A DNA stretch of 64,000 nucleotides from VAZQ01 sp036557665 (GTDB lineage: Bacteria > Pseudomonadota > Alphaproteobacteria > Rhizobiales > Xanthobacteraceae): assembly GCA_036557665.1 (NCBI GenBank), contig DATBHG010000064.1, forward strand, positions 62,001 to 126,000. The letters run 5' to 3'. The position numbers and the translations under genes are program-made. Numbering within the stretch: the first letter of the stretch is position 1; each line of letters starts with the position of its first letter. The notes under the pieces were generated by a model. The model had not been told where the DNA came from and searched no databases. It was given only the letters and a program-made list of their open reading frames with translations. Shown piece after piece: positions 1 through 7,689 of this stretch.

Positions 1-2
1 TC

Positions 3-275
3 AATTATTCCTTGACGGCCGCCTATTACGCCACCCGCATCGACGGCGCGCCGCCCATGAACAAAGGGACCGGCAATATTCCCCAAATCAGCTTCGAGGA
101 GACTCGCGAGCTCCAGCAGATCCTGGAGAAGCGCGGCTATGACGTGGGCCGGATCGACGGCGTCCTCGGGCTCAAGAGCCGTGTTGCCATCCGCGATGTG
201 CAGGTCAAGCTCGGCCAACCAGCGGATGGCTGGCCGACCACCGAGCTGCTCGCGCGCCTGCGCACGCCGCGATAG
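3..275 (+). CDS. Lytic murein transglycosylase, C-terminal fragment (cut by window edge)
   Basis: The reading frame is open from the first bases of the window and ends at TAG, so only about the last 90 residues are present. The start (NYSLTAAYYATRIDG) resembles the end of an SLT_2/MltB-like transglycosylase catalytic domain. The remainder, from ISFEETRELQ to TELLARLR, is a typical PG_binding_1 module with the GYDVGRIDGVLG loop and the regular-repeat helix after it. Such proteins cut peptidoglycan glycan strands in the periplasm to give 1,6-anhydromuramyl ends. The catalytic Glu lies outside the window. A TTG at position 12 should not be taken as the start. The gene converges on the methionine-synthase-like gene, and a hairpin lies between them. 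Confidence 0.8.
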   Translation, partial: NYSLTAAYYATRIDGAPPMNKGTGNIPQISFEETRELQQILEKRGYDVGRIDGVLGLKSRVAIRDVQVKLGQPADGWPTTELLARLRTPR

Positions 276-293
276 CGTCAAGGTCATTACGCA

Positions 294-338
294 GGGTGGG
301 TTGGCGAGCGGCGCTTGCGCCGCGAGTGTAACCCACCC
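294..338. repeat. Imperfect hairpin between convergent genes
   Basis: Outer arms GGGTGGGTT (294-302) and AACCCACCC (330-338) are perfect complements. Inner arms GCGGCGC (308-314) and GCGCCGC (317-323) also pair perfectly around TT, with an unpaired stretch between the two stems. It sits between two convergent stop codons (275 and 432). It has no T-run, so it may be a dispersed palindromic repeat that also blocks read-through rather than a classical terminator. Confidence 0.6.
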
Positions 339-431
339 ACCCACGGTAGGTTACGACTCACGCGTAACAACCAGCCTCGCGCGCGCGTTGTGCGTCGAGC
401 TGCGCGCGCCCAATCCGCCGACTAAAGCAGC

Positions 432-1586
432 TTACCGCGCCCACAATTGTTTGCTGGCGAGCCGCGCGCCCTCGACCAGCGATGCGAGCTTTGCCCATAC
501 GATCCGCGGGTGGACCTCGTTCGAGAGGGCGAAGGTGGCAAAGCCGCAATCGGCACCCGCGATTACGTTCTCTCGCCCTACCAGACGGGCAAAGCGCGCG
601 ATGCGCTGGGCAACAAGCTCCGGATGCTCGACGAGCACGGTCGAATGGCTGATCACACCGGGAATGAGAGACTTGCCGCCGGGCAGCTTGCCGCGCTCCC
701 ATACTGTCCACTCGTGCTCGTGCCGCGGATTGGCAGCCTCGAAGGAATAAGCGCCGGCGCGAATGTTCAGGATCACATCCACGATGTCCTTGAGCTCCAG
801 ATCGTGCACGCGCGGCCCCATATTGATGCCGTAGCAGGTGTGGTGGCGGATTTTTTCCGCAGGGACGTTGCGCAGCGCGTGATTGAGCGCCTCAACCCGC
901 ATCTCGGCCCATTTGCGCCATTGCGGTAACGTGAGATCTGGCGTCTTTGTCCAGTAGGTGACCAGCTGGGGATCGTCGATCTGCAGCAGAAAACCGGCGC
1001 GGGCGATCGCCTCGTATTCTTCGCGAAGCGCCTCCGCAATCGCGAACAGATATTCCTCGTCGGTCTTGTAGTAGCGGTTGCGCAGCCAATCCGCCGCGCT
1101 TGCGGGTGATATCGCCGGCATGAATACATCACGCACATCGGCGCCGCTGAGGGCGTCCGTCAGGTTGTCGAGGTCAATTTGCAGCCTTGCCATCCCGCGG
1201 TATGTCACCGGCGCGGTGCAGACCATCCGGTTCGGACGCGCGGCACCAGGGCTTGCCGCGTAGAACTCGGGAAACGACCTTGCCTCGCGTGATTGCGCCC
1301 ACGGATTCTGCCGCGGACTGTCCCGGTCCAGCTCAAAGCCGCCGAGCCGCTCGTTCACATACGAGACGAAGCTCGCCTTCCCGAGCTCCCCATCGTCGAT
1401 GATGTCGATGCCGGTCTCGATCTGCTGGCGCACTACGTCTTTGACGGCGCTGCGCAAACGCGCGGCGTATGCCTTGTCATCGACCGGCCTGCCCTGCTGC
1501 TCGGACTCGATCGCATCGAGAATGGGGGGCGGGCGCGGCAGGCTGCCGACGTGGGTCGTAAGCACGCGCTCGATGCTGCGGTTCAT
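432..1586 (-). CDS. Cobalamin-independent methionine synthase (MetE C-terminal domain)-like protein
   Basis: 384 residues, a single MetE-type barrel without the duplicated N-terminal half of true MetE (about 750 residues). The N-terminus TTHVGSLPRP (11-19) is a family hallmark. Zinc ligands appear intact by eye: His249 and Cys251 in HHTCYG, Glu283 in SFEAANP and Cys347 in GADCGF. The family moves methyl or alkyl groups between a zinc thiolate and a cofactor, and includes archaeal-type core methionine synthases and epoxyalkane:CoM transferases. Many short bacterial members sit in catabolic clusters with unknown substrates. It is the last gene of a tight minus-strand unit, starting 6 bases after the Bug receptor stop. 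The substrate is not determinable here. Confidence 0.8.
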   Translation of the reverse strand: MNRSIERVLTTHVGSLPRPPPILDAIESEQQGRPVDDKAYAARLRSAVKDVVRQQIETGIDIIDDGELGKASFVSYVNERLGGFELDRDSPRQNPWAQSREARSFPEFYAASPGAARPNRMVCTAPVTYRGMARLQIDLDNLTDALSGADVRDVFMPAISPASAADWLRNRYYKTDEEYLFAIAEALREEYEAIARAGFLLQIDDPQLVTYWTKTPDLTLPQWRKWAEMRVEALNHALRNVPAEKIRHHTCYGINMGPRVHDLELKDIVDVILNIRAGAYSFEAANPRHEHEWTVWERGKLPGGKSLIPGVISHSTVLVEHPELVAQRIARFARLVGRENVIAGADCGFATFALSNEVHPRIVWAKLASLVEGARLASKQLWAR

Positions 1587-1592
1587 GTGCCG

Positions 1593-2678
1593 TCAACCGC
1601 CGCCTTTGGTTTCCGCAAAAAGTTTGTGTGCATATTCCAGGAATTCGGGAGGCGCTGCCGCCATCGCATCGATGGCATGTACGACCTCGTCGCCATCGAT
1701 CGGGCTCACATCGAGTCTCAGCTCGGCGGCGTCACTGAGATACTGGGAATCCCGGTAAACGGCGAGAAACGCCTGCTGCAACGTCCTCGTCCGCTCGGCC
1801 GGAAGGTTGGGAGGGGCCGCGATGGGTCGCGAAATCGCATACGGCAGCTCCGCAAGCTCGATCAGGGCACGCGCGGCCTCGTTCTTGGCGAGCTCGCGCG
1901 CGGTCGGCACGCCCGGCAATTCCGGATGCCGGGTGGCCCGCGCGAACTGAACCAGGACCCGAAAGCTTCCCCCCGGCTTGAGCCATTCGGGTTTCGCCGC
2001 TTTCAGCGAGGAGAGATCCACTGTTCGCCCGTGGACTTCCCCGCGCTCGATCGCGACATAGATCGCTGGATTGTCAGCAAAGCCGATGACCTGCTTCACA
2101 TGCAGCCCGATGGTGTCATGCAGGATGATGGGAACGTCATTGCCGATGCCGCCTTCGGCGCTGCCTCCAAGCACCAGCGGCGGAAGGTCCTGCCGGCGCG
2201 CCTCCTCGATCGACTTCACCGGCGCGTCCTTGCGCACGATGAGAATGTTGGCATCGTTCTGGAAGCTCGCGGGAGAACCGAGCCAGGTCAACTTGCGCGG
2301 ATCGAACTGGACATTGGTGCCGCCGAGAAGACCGATCAGCGGCGTGTTACGCGAAAAGATGCCTATCGCGGTGCCGTCACTAGGGGCGAAATTGTAAAGG
2401 TAGTTTGCCGCCCGCAAGCCGCCTGCACCTGGCATATCCTGCACGTTGATCGGCGGATTGCCGGGAATGAACCTGCCGAGATGGCGTGCCAGCAGCCGGG
2501 CGTAAGCGTCGTGGCTGCCCCCCGCTCCCGTACCGACAATGAATGTGATCTCGCTGTTGCGATAGAATGCCGCGATGGGATCGGCGCCGGCGGGAACCGG
2601 CGCAAGCCCCGCGATCAGCAGCACCACCGCCGCCCATCGGGCGATGATCTCGATCCCATAGCCCTTGCCGCCGCACAT
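1593..2678 (-). CDS. Tripartite tricarboxylate transporter substrate-binding (Bug) protein
   Basis: 361 residues from the ATG at 2678. The open frame extends further upstream, but that part lies inside the preceding amidohydrolase gene. After the start, a hydrophobic segment (AAVVLLIAGLAPVPAGA) is a good signal peptide. The mature part shows Bug/TctC features: VGTGAGGSHDAYARLLARHL, NVQDMPGAGGLRAANYLY, and a C-terminal helix. These periplasmic receptors bind carboxylates or other small organic molecules. No TctA/TctB membrane genes are nearby, so it is an orphan receptor. The gene begins 8 bases after the amidohydrolase stop and ends 6 bases before the MetE-like start, which implies co-transcription. 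Confidence 0.85.
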   Translation of the reverse strand: MCGGKGYGIEIIARWAAVVLLIAGLAPVPAGADPIAAFYRNSEITFIVGTGAGGSHDAYARLLARHLGRFIPGNPPINVQDMPGAGGLRAANYLYNFAPSDGTAIGIFSRNTPLIGLLGGTNVQFDPRKLTWLGSPASFQNDANILIVRKDAPVKSIEEARRQDLPPLVLGGSAEGGIGNDVPIILHDTIGLHVKQVIGFADNPAIYVAIERGEVHGRTVDLSSLKAAKPEWLKPGGSFRVLVQFARATRHPELPGVPTARELAKNEAARALIELAELPYAISRPIAAPPNLPAERTRTLQQAFLAVYRDSQYLSDAAELRLDVSPIDGDEVVHAIDAMAAAPPEFLEYAHKLFAETKGGG

Positions 2679-2686
2679 GCGCGTTC

Positions 2687-3700
2687 TCAACCGGACCCCA
2701 ACCCGAACATGCGTTCCGCGTTCTGGTAGCAAATCTTCTCCTTGTCGGCTTGCGGCAGATCGAGAGACTCCAGAACCTCGATCGTGGATCGGATGTAGCC
2801 TCTGCCCTTCTCCTTGTCGAAAGGGCAATCGGAGGCAAATAGCACGTGATCCGGACCGAAGAACGAAATACCGCAAATCGTCGGGGCGCGTGCGCCTGCA
2901 AGCGCGGTATCGCCGTAGAACCCCTTGAAATAGTCGAACGGCCGTTTTTTCAACCGCTTCAGGATGAGCGAGTAATCCTCATCCGAGGTGCGCGCCCCGA
3001 GCTGATCCCAGCTGTGCGCTACGCGTCCTTCGAAGTACGGAATGATGCCGCCGAGGTGATGCGAGATCACCTTGAGATCGGGGAAGCGGTCGATGATGCC
3101 GGAGAACACCAGGCGCGCAAGCGCCGCTCCCGTCTCGAACGGCCAGCCGATGACGCTGCATATTTCGTATTTCGATCTGGTCTCGGTGCGGTAATCCGCC
3201 ATCTCGCGGGTACGGATCGGGTGCAGCAGAATCGGTTTCCCGGATTTCTCGATCACCTCATAGATCGGCAGGAACGCGTCCTGGTCGATCGGTGCACCGT
3301 CCGCGTTGGTGTGCAGCTGGATGGCATTTGCCCCGCTCGCCAGCACCCGCTCGGCCTCCTTCACTGCCGCTTCGGGCGCATTCATCGGAAGCGAGGCGGC
3401 GTAGCCCACGAAGCGGTCGGGGTATTTCGCGACGATCTCCGCCAGCCCGTCATTGCCGATGCGGGCCCACTCCGGCGCCTGTTGCGCAGAAGTCAGGCGA
3501 TCGATCGACGGCATGCCGAGGCAGATGATCTGGGTGTAATCAGCAAACGAATCGACCACGGCCAGCCGCTCGTCGATGTCATGGAGCGCAGGAATAGCCC
3601 GCATCCGCTTGCCGAGATCCTTCTGGCCCGCCGGAGACTGCAGCAGCAGCTCGTAGAACCGGGTGGGAAAGAAATGATTGAAGGCATCGATGTAGCGCAT
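2687..3700 (-). CDS. Amidohydrolase-family protein, ACMSD/gamma-resorcylate decarboxylase-like
   Basis: 337 residues with the amidohydrolase_2 layout: N-terminal strand MRYIDAFNHFFP, His160 (ILLHP), His214-His215 (ISHHLGGIIPYFEGR) and Asp291 (FASDCPFD). Relatives are zinc or manganese enzymes that decarboxylate or hydrolyse aromatic and muconic acids. The first metal motif is normally HxH, but here Phe7 replaces the first His and only His9 remains. Either the metal site is altered or the protein belongs to a divergent subgroup. It starts 10 bases after the upstream solute-binding protein stop and precedes the Bug receptor by 8 bases. An aromatic or unsaturated carboxylic acid substrate is therefore a reasonable inference. 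Confidence 0.8.
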   Translation of the reverse strand: MRYIDAFNHFFPTRFYELLLQSPAGQKDLGKRMRAIPALHDIDERLAVVDSFADYTQIICLGMPSIDRLTSAQQAPEWARIGNDGLAEIVAKYPDRFVGYAASLPMNAPEAAVKEAERVLASGANAIQLHTNADGAPIDQDAFLPIYEVIEKSGKPILLHPIRTREMADYRTETRSKYEICSVIGWPFETGAALARLVFSGIIDRFPDLKVISHHLGGIIPYFEGRVAHSWDQLGARTSDEDYSLILKRLKKRPFDYFKGFYGDTALAGARAPTICGISFFGPDHVLFASDCPFDKEKGRGYIRSTIEVLESLDLPQADKEKICYQNAERMFGLGSG

Positions 3701-3710
3701 GCGCGGCCGG

Positions 3711-4754
3711 TTATCTGGACGGGCCCACGATCGTCCTCTGAAAGAGGTCCTGCCACTTGCGGGCGTGATCGAGCATGGCGGCGGAATCGATCAGCTTGTA
3801 TTGCACCTTATAGGGCGGCTCGATGCCCCGATGGGCCGGCAGGAACTGCCGGTCGGCAAAGACTTTCTGAGCGTCCGAGATGAGGAAATCGTAGAACAGC
3901 ACCGCTGCGTTGGGGTGAGGCGCGTTGCGAGCGAGCCCTTCGGCGGTGGAGCGCGCGACAGCGGGCGGCAGGGTGAACCAGTCGATTGGCGCGCCTTTTC
4001 GCTTGCTCTGCTCAGCCAGGTAGCCGTAAGCGGAAAGAGCGAGCGGAACCTCTCCGGCAATGATGAGGTTGTTGATGAGGCTGTGTCCTTTGCGCACCGA
4101 GATGCCGTTTGCGGCCACGATGTCGCGGAAGAGCTGCAGTCCACGTCGCTCGCCGAGATCCTTGATCACTTCCCCAAACCAATCGAAGTCGTCAGCCTCG
4201 ATGCCGAGCTTGCCCTTCCACTGTGGCTGCAACAGCCCCTCGTACGAGGCGGGAAGCGAATCCCGGCTGACGACGGTGGTGTTGTAGGCCTGGACGAACA
4301 ACGTGAAATACATCGCGACCCATTGCCGATGCGATGGGATGGCTTCCGGCACGAGCTCGGCGAGGTAGGGCGACTTTACCTCCTGCAGCAGGTTCTCCCG
4401 GTAAAGCGGCTCGAGCGCCGAGCTTGCCCCCGCCATGATATCCACGTCGAAGCGACGCGCCCTGGCTTCGCTCAAGACGCGCTGCAAGAACCCCTCGGAA
4501 TCCGAGCGCCAGACCTTGACCTTGATCGCATATTTCTTGTCGAAAGCCGCGACCAGGGCCGCGATGTCGGCTGGCGGAATAGACGAGTACAGGGTCAGCT
4601 CTTTCTCGCGCTTTGCGCCTTCCGCGAGGCGTTGCTCGCGATCAGCACCCTGGTACCCGGCGATCTCTGCGACCGGGTCGGTCTGCGCCAGGGCGGAGCT
4701 CACGCCCAGGCAAAGCACCGCGACCGCGGCTATCAGAAAAGGTCGTGGTTGCAT
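3711..4754 (-). CDS. Extracellular solute-binding protein, Fe3+/spermidine-type (SBP family 1/6)
   Basis: 347 residues from the ATG at 4754. The start was chosen because MQPRPFLIAAVAVLCLGVSSALAQ is a clear signal peptide, whereas the longer frame to 4841 adds an unlikely Arg/Ser-rich extension. The mature protein has ELTLYSSIPPADIAALVAAF, the MAGASSALEPLYRENLL segment and NAAVLFYDFLISDAQKVF. These are typical of AfuA/PotD-like type 2 periplasmic binding proteins. No permease or ATPase is adjacent, so the import partners must lie elsewhere. It heads the unit with the amidohydrolase, Bug receptor and MetE-like genes. Its ligand may be an iron chelate or an organic anion; the sequence alone does not decide. 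Confidence 0.8.
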   Translation of the reverse strand: MQPRPFLIAAVAVLCLGVSSALAQTDPVAEIAGYQGADREQRLAEGAKREKELTLYSSIPPADIAALVAAFDKKYAIKVKVWRSDSEGFLQRVLSEARARRFDVDIMAGASSALEPLYRENLLQEVKSPYLAELVPEAIPSHRQWVAMYFTLFVQAYNTTVVSRDSLPASYEGLLQPQWKGKLGIEADDFDWFGEVIKDLGERRGLQLFRDIVAANGISVRKGHSLINNLIIAGEVPLALSAYGYLAEQSKRKGAPIDWFTLPPAVARSTAEGLARNAPHPNAAVLFYDFLISDAQKVFADRQFLPAHRGIEPPYKVQYKLIDSAAMLDHARKWQDLFQRTIVGPSR

Positions 4755-4837
4755 GCGAGCCTCCGGACGGCTCCGCGATCCAGGACGGGCGTGCACCATG
4801 CCACGATCGTCGCGACTTGTCAGCGCGACAGGACCGC

Positions 4838-5001
4838 TCATGCAGTTAAAGGCACCTGTTGCCGCGGGATGCAGCCTGTTCGCGCGCCGTTATTCCAGCG
4901 AGCGAATTCGTCGGCCATCTGCCTTCCGAACGTTTCGGGGGCGGAACCCTGCAATTTCGCCTGCGATGCCGCGGTAGTCTCCGCGTTCCGCCGTTCCGAT
5001 C
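4838..5001 (-). pseudogene. Remnant of a Bug receptor gene (C-terminal ~50 codons)
   Basis: Translating the minus strand just downstream of the LivK-type gene gives an open stretch ending at TGA (4838-4840). It includes QGSAPETFGRQMADEFARWN. The intact Bug protein at 7690-8679 ends QGSTPEAFGRHMAEEFARWN, so 16 of 20 residues match. The tail also keeps the final IPxQQ pattern. No start codon or upstream receptor body remains, because the frame runs directly into the stop of the neighbouring gene. This is a truncated leftover of a receptor duplication, not a functional gene. Confidence 0.75.
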
Positions 5002-6375
5002 TCAGGTCGGTCGTGTCGGCCAGGTCGTTTTGATCCAGTTGTACGTCGCCGAAGGATCATCGTGCCCCTCTCCCGGCTTGGGCCAATCGGGAGGCGCCGA
5101 CACGTTACGCACGTCTTGCACGATGATTCTTTCCGGATCCCAGATTGGAAACGGGTATTCCGGCACGTTCTTGCTGAATCCTACGACCGTCGGCTTGAAC
5201 CCGGAGTGATCCTGCGGCCGGATGTACAGATAGCCCGCCGGCGTCGCCATCACCATGCCTTCCAGCATGGCGATGATCTGACCGGGTTCCGGCCACGCGT
5301 TCAGAAAACCATTGGCCTTCTCGATCGCGTGCTTGAGCAGATAGAGCGTCGTGTAGGCGCCTTCCGCCGCGTAATTGGGATACTCGTTCCAACGTTTGCG
5401 ATAACGCTCGACAAATTGCATGTTGAGCGGCCACTCGTTCCCTGGCGGATAGCTGAAGTGATAGTTTGCGTGGGCGCCCGCCAGGATCCCCTCGGGATGA
5501 TCCTTGCCCAATGCGCCGGGCTCGATGCCGAAAGCGATATTGGCGATCACCTTCATACGATCGAACATGCCGAATCGCAGCGCCTGCTTGTAGAAGGCAA
5601 CATAGTCACCGCCCCAAAGCGAAGTGACGAGGAGATCGGGATTGGCTGCGATCGCCTTTGTGATGTGCGCTGCGTAGTCGCCGGCGAACAGCTTGGGCCA
5701 TCCCTCGGAGACGATTTCGCTCCCGGGATAGAGCTTCTCGGCGGTGATCCTCGAATGGACGAATTGCACGCGCCCGAAGTTGTAGTCCGGATGGATGTGC
5801 GCGATCCTTTTTATCTTGGGCCAAGTCCGGGACGCCGCGAGCATGCATGACACGGCGTCCGAGGAGAGGATGTTCGTGACCCGAAATACGTATTTCGGCT
5901 TCTTGTCGACAACGTCGAAGAGATGATCGGTGCAGCCATCCGTGAAAATAGTCGGAATCTCCAGCTCTTCCGCCACCGGTGCGAGCGCAACCGTGTCGCC
6001 GGCGGATATCACACCCGTGAACCAGTCGATCCCCTCCGCAATCTTCATTCTTCTGAGCTCTTTTACATTAGCATCTACGCCGGCGGCTTCGTCCGCTGAG
6101 ATGGTCACGATCTTGCGCGCGCCGAGAAACCCGCCCTCGGCGTTGATCTCGTCGGCGGCAAGGGTATGCCCTTTCAGCGCGGGAGCTCCCAGAGCGGCAC
6201 CGGGCCCCGATTGAAAGGTCATATGACCGAGCTTGTACGGCGCGGTGGGAATATTTCCCTTCACGTTGGGGACTGCCCGCGCCGCGCGCGGCGCCGCGAC
6301 ATACGCGCTCGCCCCGATTGTTGTCGCCGCGCTCATGCTACCGATGAAACTGCGCCGATCCATTCCCTTGTTCAT
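5002..6375 (-). CDS. ABC transporter substrate-binding protein, LivK-type (Peripla_BP_6), Tat signal
   Basis: 457 residues from the ATG at 6375, preceded by GGAGAG at suitable spacing. The N-terminus MNKGMDRRSFIGSMS has an RR-x-F-I Tat motif followed by a small-residue h-region ending ARA, suggesting folded export. The body is type 1 periplasmic binding: LAADEINAEGGFLGARKI, TGVISAGDTVALAPVAEEL, IAHIHPDYNFGRVQFVHS. Family members bind branched-chain amino acids, amides or aromatic acids. No livHMGF genes are adjacent. A remnant Bug gene lies immediately downstream and a perfect 20-base palindrome lies just upstream. It is divergent from the sulfite-oxidase-like gene. Confidence 0.85.
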   Translation of the reverse strand: MNKGMDRRSFIGSMSAATTIGASAYVAAPRAARAVPNVKGNIPTAPYKLGHMTFQSGPGAALGAPALKGHTLAADEINAEGGFLGARKIVTISADEAAGVDANVKELRRMKIAEGIDWFTGVISAGDTVALAPVAEELEIPTIFTDGCTDHLFDVVDKKPKYVFRVTNILSSDAVSCMLAASRTWPKIKRIAHIHPDYNFGRVQFVHSRITAEKLYPGSEIVSEGWPKLFAGDYAAHITKAIAANPDLLVTSLWGGDYVAFYKQALRFGMFDRMKVIANIAFGIEPGALGKDHPEGILAGAHANYHFSYPPGNEWPLNMQFVERYRKRWNEYPNYAAEGAYTTLYLLKHAIEKANGFLNAWPEPGQIIAMLEGMVMATPAGYLYIRPQDHSGFKPTVVGFSKNVPEYPFPIWDPERIIVQDVRNVSAPPDWPKPGEGHDDPSATYNWIKTTWPTRPT

Positions 6376-6395
6376 ATCGCTCGCTCTCCGTCTAG

Positions 6396-6415
6396 GGGCG
6401 AGGCATGCCTCGCCC
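6396..6415. repeat. Perfect 20-base palindrome in a divergent intergenic region
   Basis: GGGCGAGGCATGCCTCGCCC is exactly self-complementary. It lies 20 bases upstream of the ATG of the LivK-type gene and about 190 bases before the likely start of the divergent sulfite-oxidase-like gene. It could be an operator for a dimeric regulator or one copy of a dispersed palindromic repeat. Only one copy was noticed in this window. Confidence 0.55.
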
Positions 6416-6600
6416 GAGCTGGAATGACGCCAAGAATGCCTGCCAGCTGGAGTGAAAGCAAAGGCTCCCCGCGACTCTTGTTGCGTCATGTGCGCGCAAG
6501 TTTCGGCCAAGGCGTGCTAGACCCATTTGCAATCTCGCGCGCCCGCCGGCAAAAGCGCCCAGCGAAGCTCAGGTTTCCCGGAAGGCGATTCGGTCCCTGG

Positions 6601-7587
6601 ATGCAGCAAGCCAAAATGGAGCCGGCCGGGTTTTTCCGCCGCATCCCGCTTCTTCCGCACCAGATGCAGGCGCGGCTTACGCCGACCGCGGACATGATTG
6701 TTTTGTGCCACCTGGGGGTTGCCCGTCTCGACCGTGCGCAGTGGTCCCTCGCAATCGACGGTCTCGTGGAACGGCCCAGGCGCCTCGATTTCACGCAACT
6801 GACCACCTATCCAAAACATGCTCTCACCAGCTTCCATCAGTGTGCGGGCAGTCCGCAGCAGCCCGCCGAGCCCACGCAGCGCATTTGCAATGTTCGCTGG
6901 GGTGGAACGCGGCTGGCCGATGTCCTGCGTGACTGTGGTCCGGCGCCGAATGCACGCTACGTGTGGTCGCGGGGAGCGGATTACGGAGCCTTCGGCGGGA
7001 TGCAGCACGAGGCTTATGTCAAGGACCTGCCGATCGAGCGCGTGCCCTCCGACGTGCTGATCGCCTACGAGCTCAATGACGCCCCGCTTCTGCCCGAGCA
7101 CGGCTTTCCGGCGCGCCTCGTCGTTCCGGGCTTCTACGGCACGAACAGCGTGAAATGGCTAAGCCGCCTCACCCTTGCGCAGGAGCGGGCCGCGGGGGCC
7201 TTCACAAGGCGCTGGTACAACGACCCCGATCCTGAAAACCCTGGTACCAAAATTCCGGTCTGGTCGGTTGCGCCGCAATCCGTGATCGTGGCCCCGGCGC
7301 CGGGCGGGATGAACAAGCGGGAGGCGCAAGTGGAAATCTGGGGTTGGGCCTGGTCGGACGAAGGCATTGCCCGTGTCGACGTCAGCACTGACGGCGGTAG
7401 AACATGGGGCGCAGCCGAGCTTGAAACACGCAAGGAGCGCAGCTGGCAACAGTTTCGCGCACAATGGCGGCCGAGCGCGCGTGGCCCGTGCACTCTATGC
7501 TCTCGCGCCATCTCCCACACCGGAACCGTTCAGCCGGACAGTGGACGACGAAACGCAATCTACCGGGTGGAGCTGACGGTCGAGTAG
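6601..7587 (+). CDS. Molybdopterin-dependent oxidoreductase, sulfite-oxidase family
   Basis: 328 residues from the ATG at 6601; the frame is open further upstream and the start is uncertain (6616 is another candidate). LTPTADMIVLCHLGV and the IDGLVERPRRLDF segment mark the Oxidored_molyb domain. Cys81 in HQCAGSPQQP matches the molybdenum-ligating cysteine. The second half (WGWAWSDEGIARVDVSTDGG through AIYRVEL) is the Mo-co_dimer domain. Family members oxidise sulfite or reduce oxidised methionine and other S/N-oxides. There is no recognisable signal peptide at this start and no cytochrome partner next door. The gene is transcribed alone between two minus-strand clusters. The substrate is unknown. 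Confidence 0.8.
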   Translation: MQQAKMEPAGFFRRIPLLPHQMQARLTPTADMIVLCHLGVARLDRAQWSLAIDGLVERPRRLDFTQLTTYPKHALTSFHQCAGSPQQPAEPTQRICNVRWGGTRLADVLRDCGPAPNARYVWSRGADYGAFGGMQHEAYVKDLPIERVPSDVLIAYELNDAPLLPEHGFPARLVVPGFYGTNSVKWLSRLTLAQERAAGAFTRRWYNDPDPENPGTKIPVWSVAPQSVIVAPAPGGMNKREAQVEIWGWAWSDEGIARVDVSTDGGRTWGAAELETRKERSWQQFRAQWRPSARGPCTLCSRAISHTGTVQPDSGRRNAIYRVELTVE

Positions 7588-7604
7588 GGATTGGGATATC
7601 GCTT

Positions 7605-7670
7605 CCACATGCGCATGCCGGCACGTTCTAGCCGAGGGAGCGCCTCCTCGCAAAAACAGGGAAGATCATA
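7605..7670 (-). pseudogene. Remnant of an LLM flavin monooxygenase gene (C-terminal ~22 codons)
   Basis: Read on the minus strand, this stretch gives DLPCFCEEALPRLERAGMRM. The C-terminus of the intact LLM monooxygenase at 8676-9854 reads ELPYFCAEVLPRLERAGVRL; 14 of 20 residues are identical and the nucleotide match is ungapped over about 14 codons. The preceding frame is closed by a stop within a short AAGATCATAG-type repeat (around 7660-7680), so nothing else of the gene survives. It sits just after the Bug receptor that is fused operonically to the intact monooxygenase. This suggests a duplicated monooxygenase-receptor cassette that mostly collapsed. Confidence 0.75.
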
Positions 7671-7689
7671 GAAGATCATAAAAGTCCAT

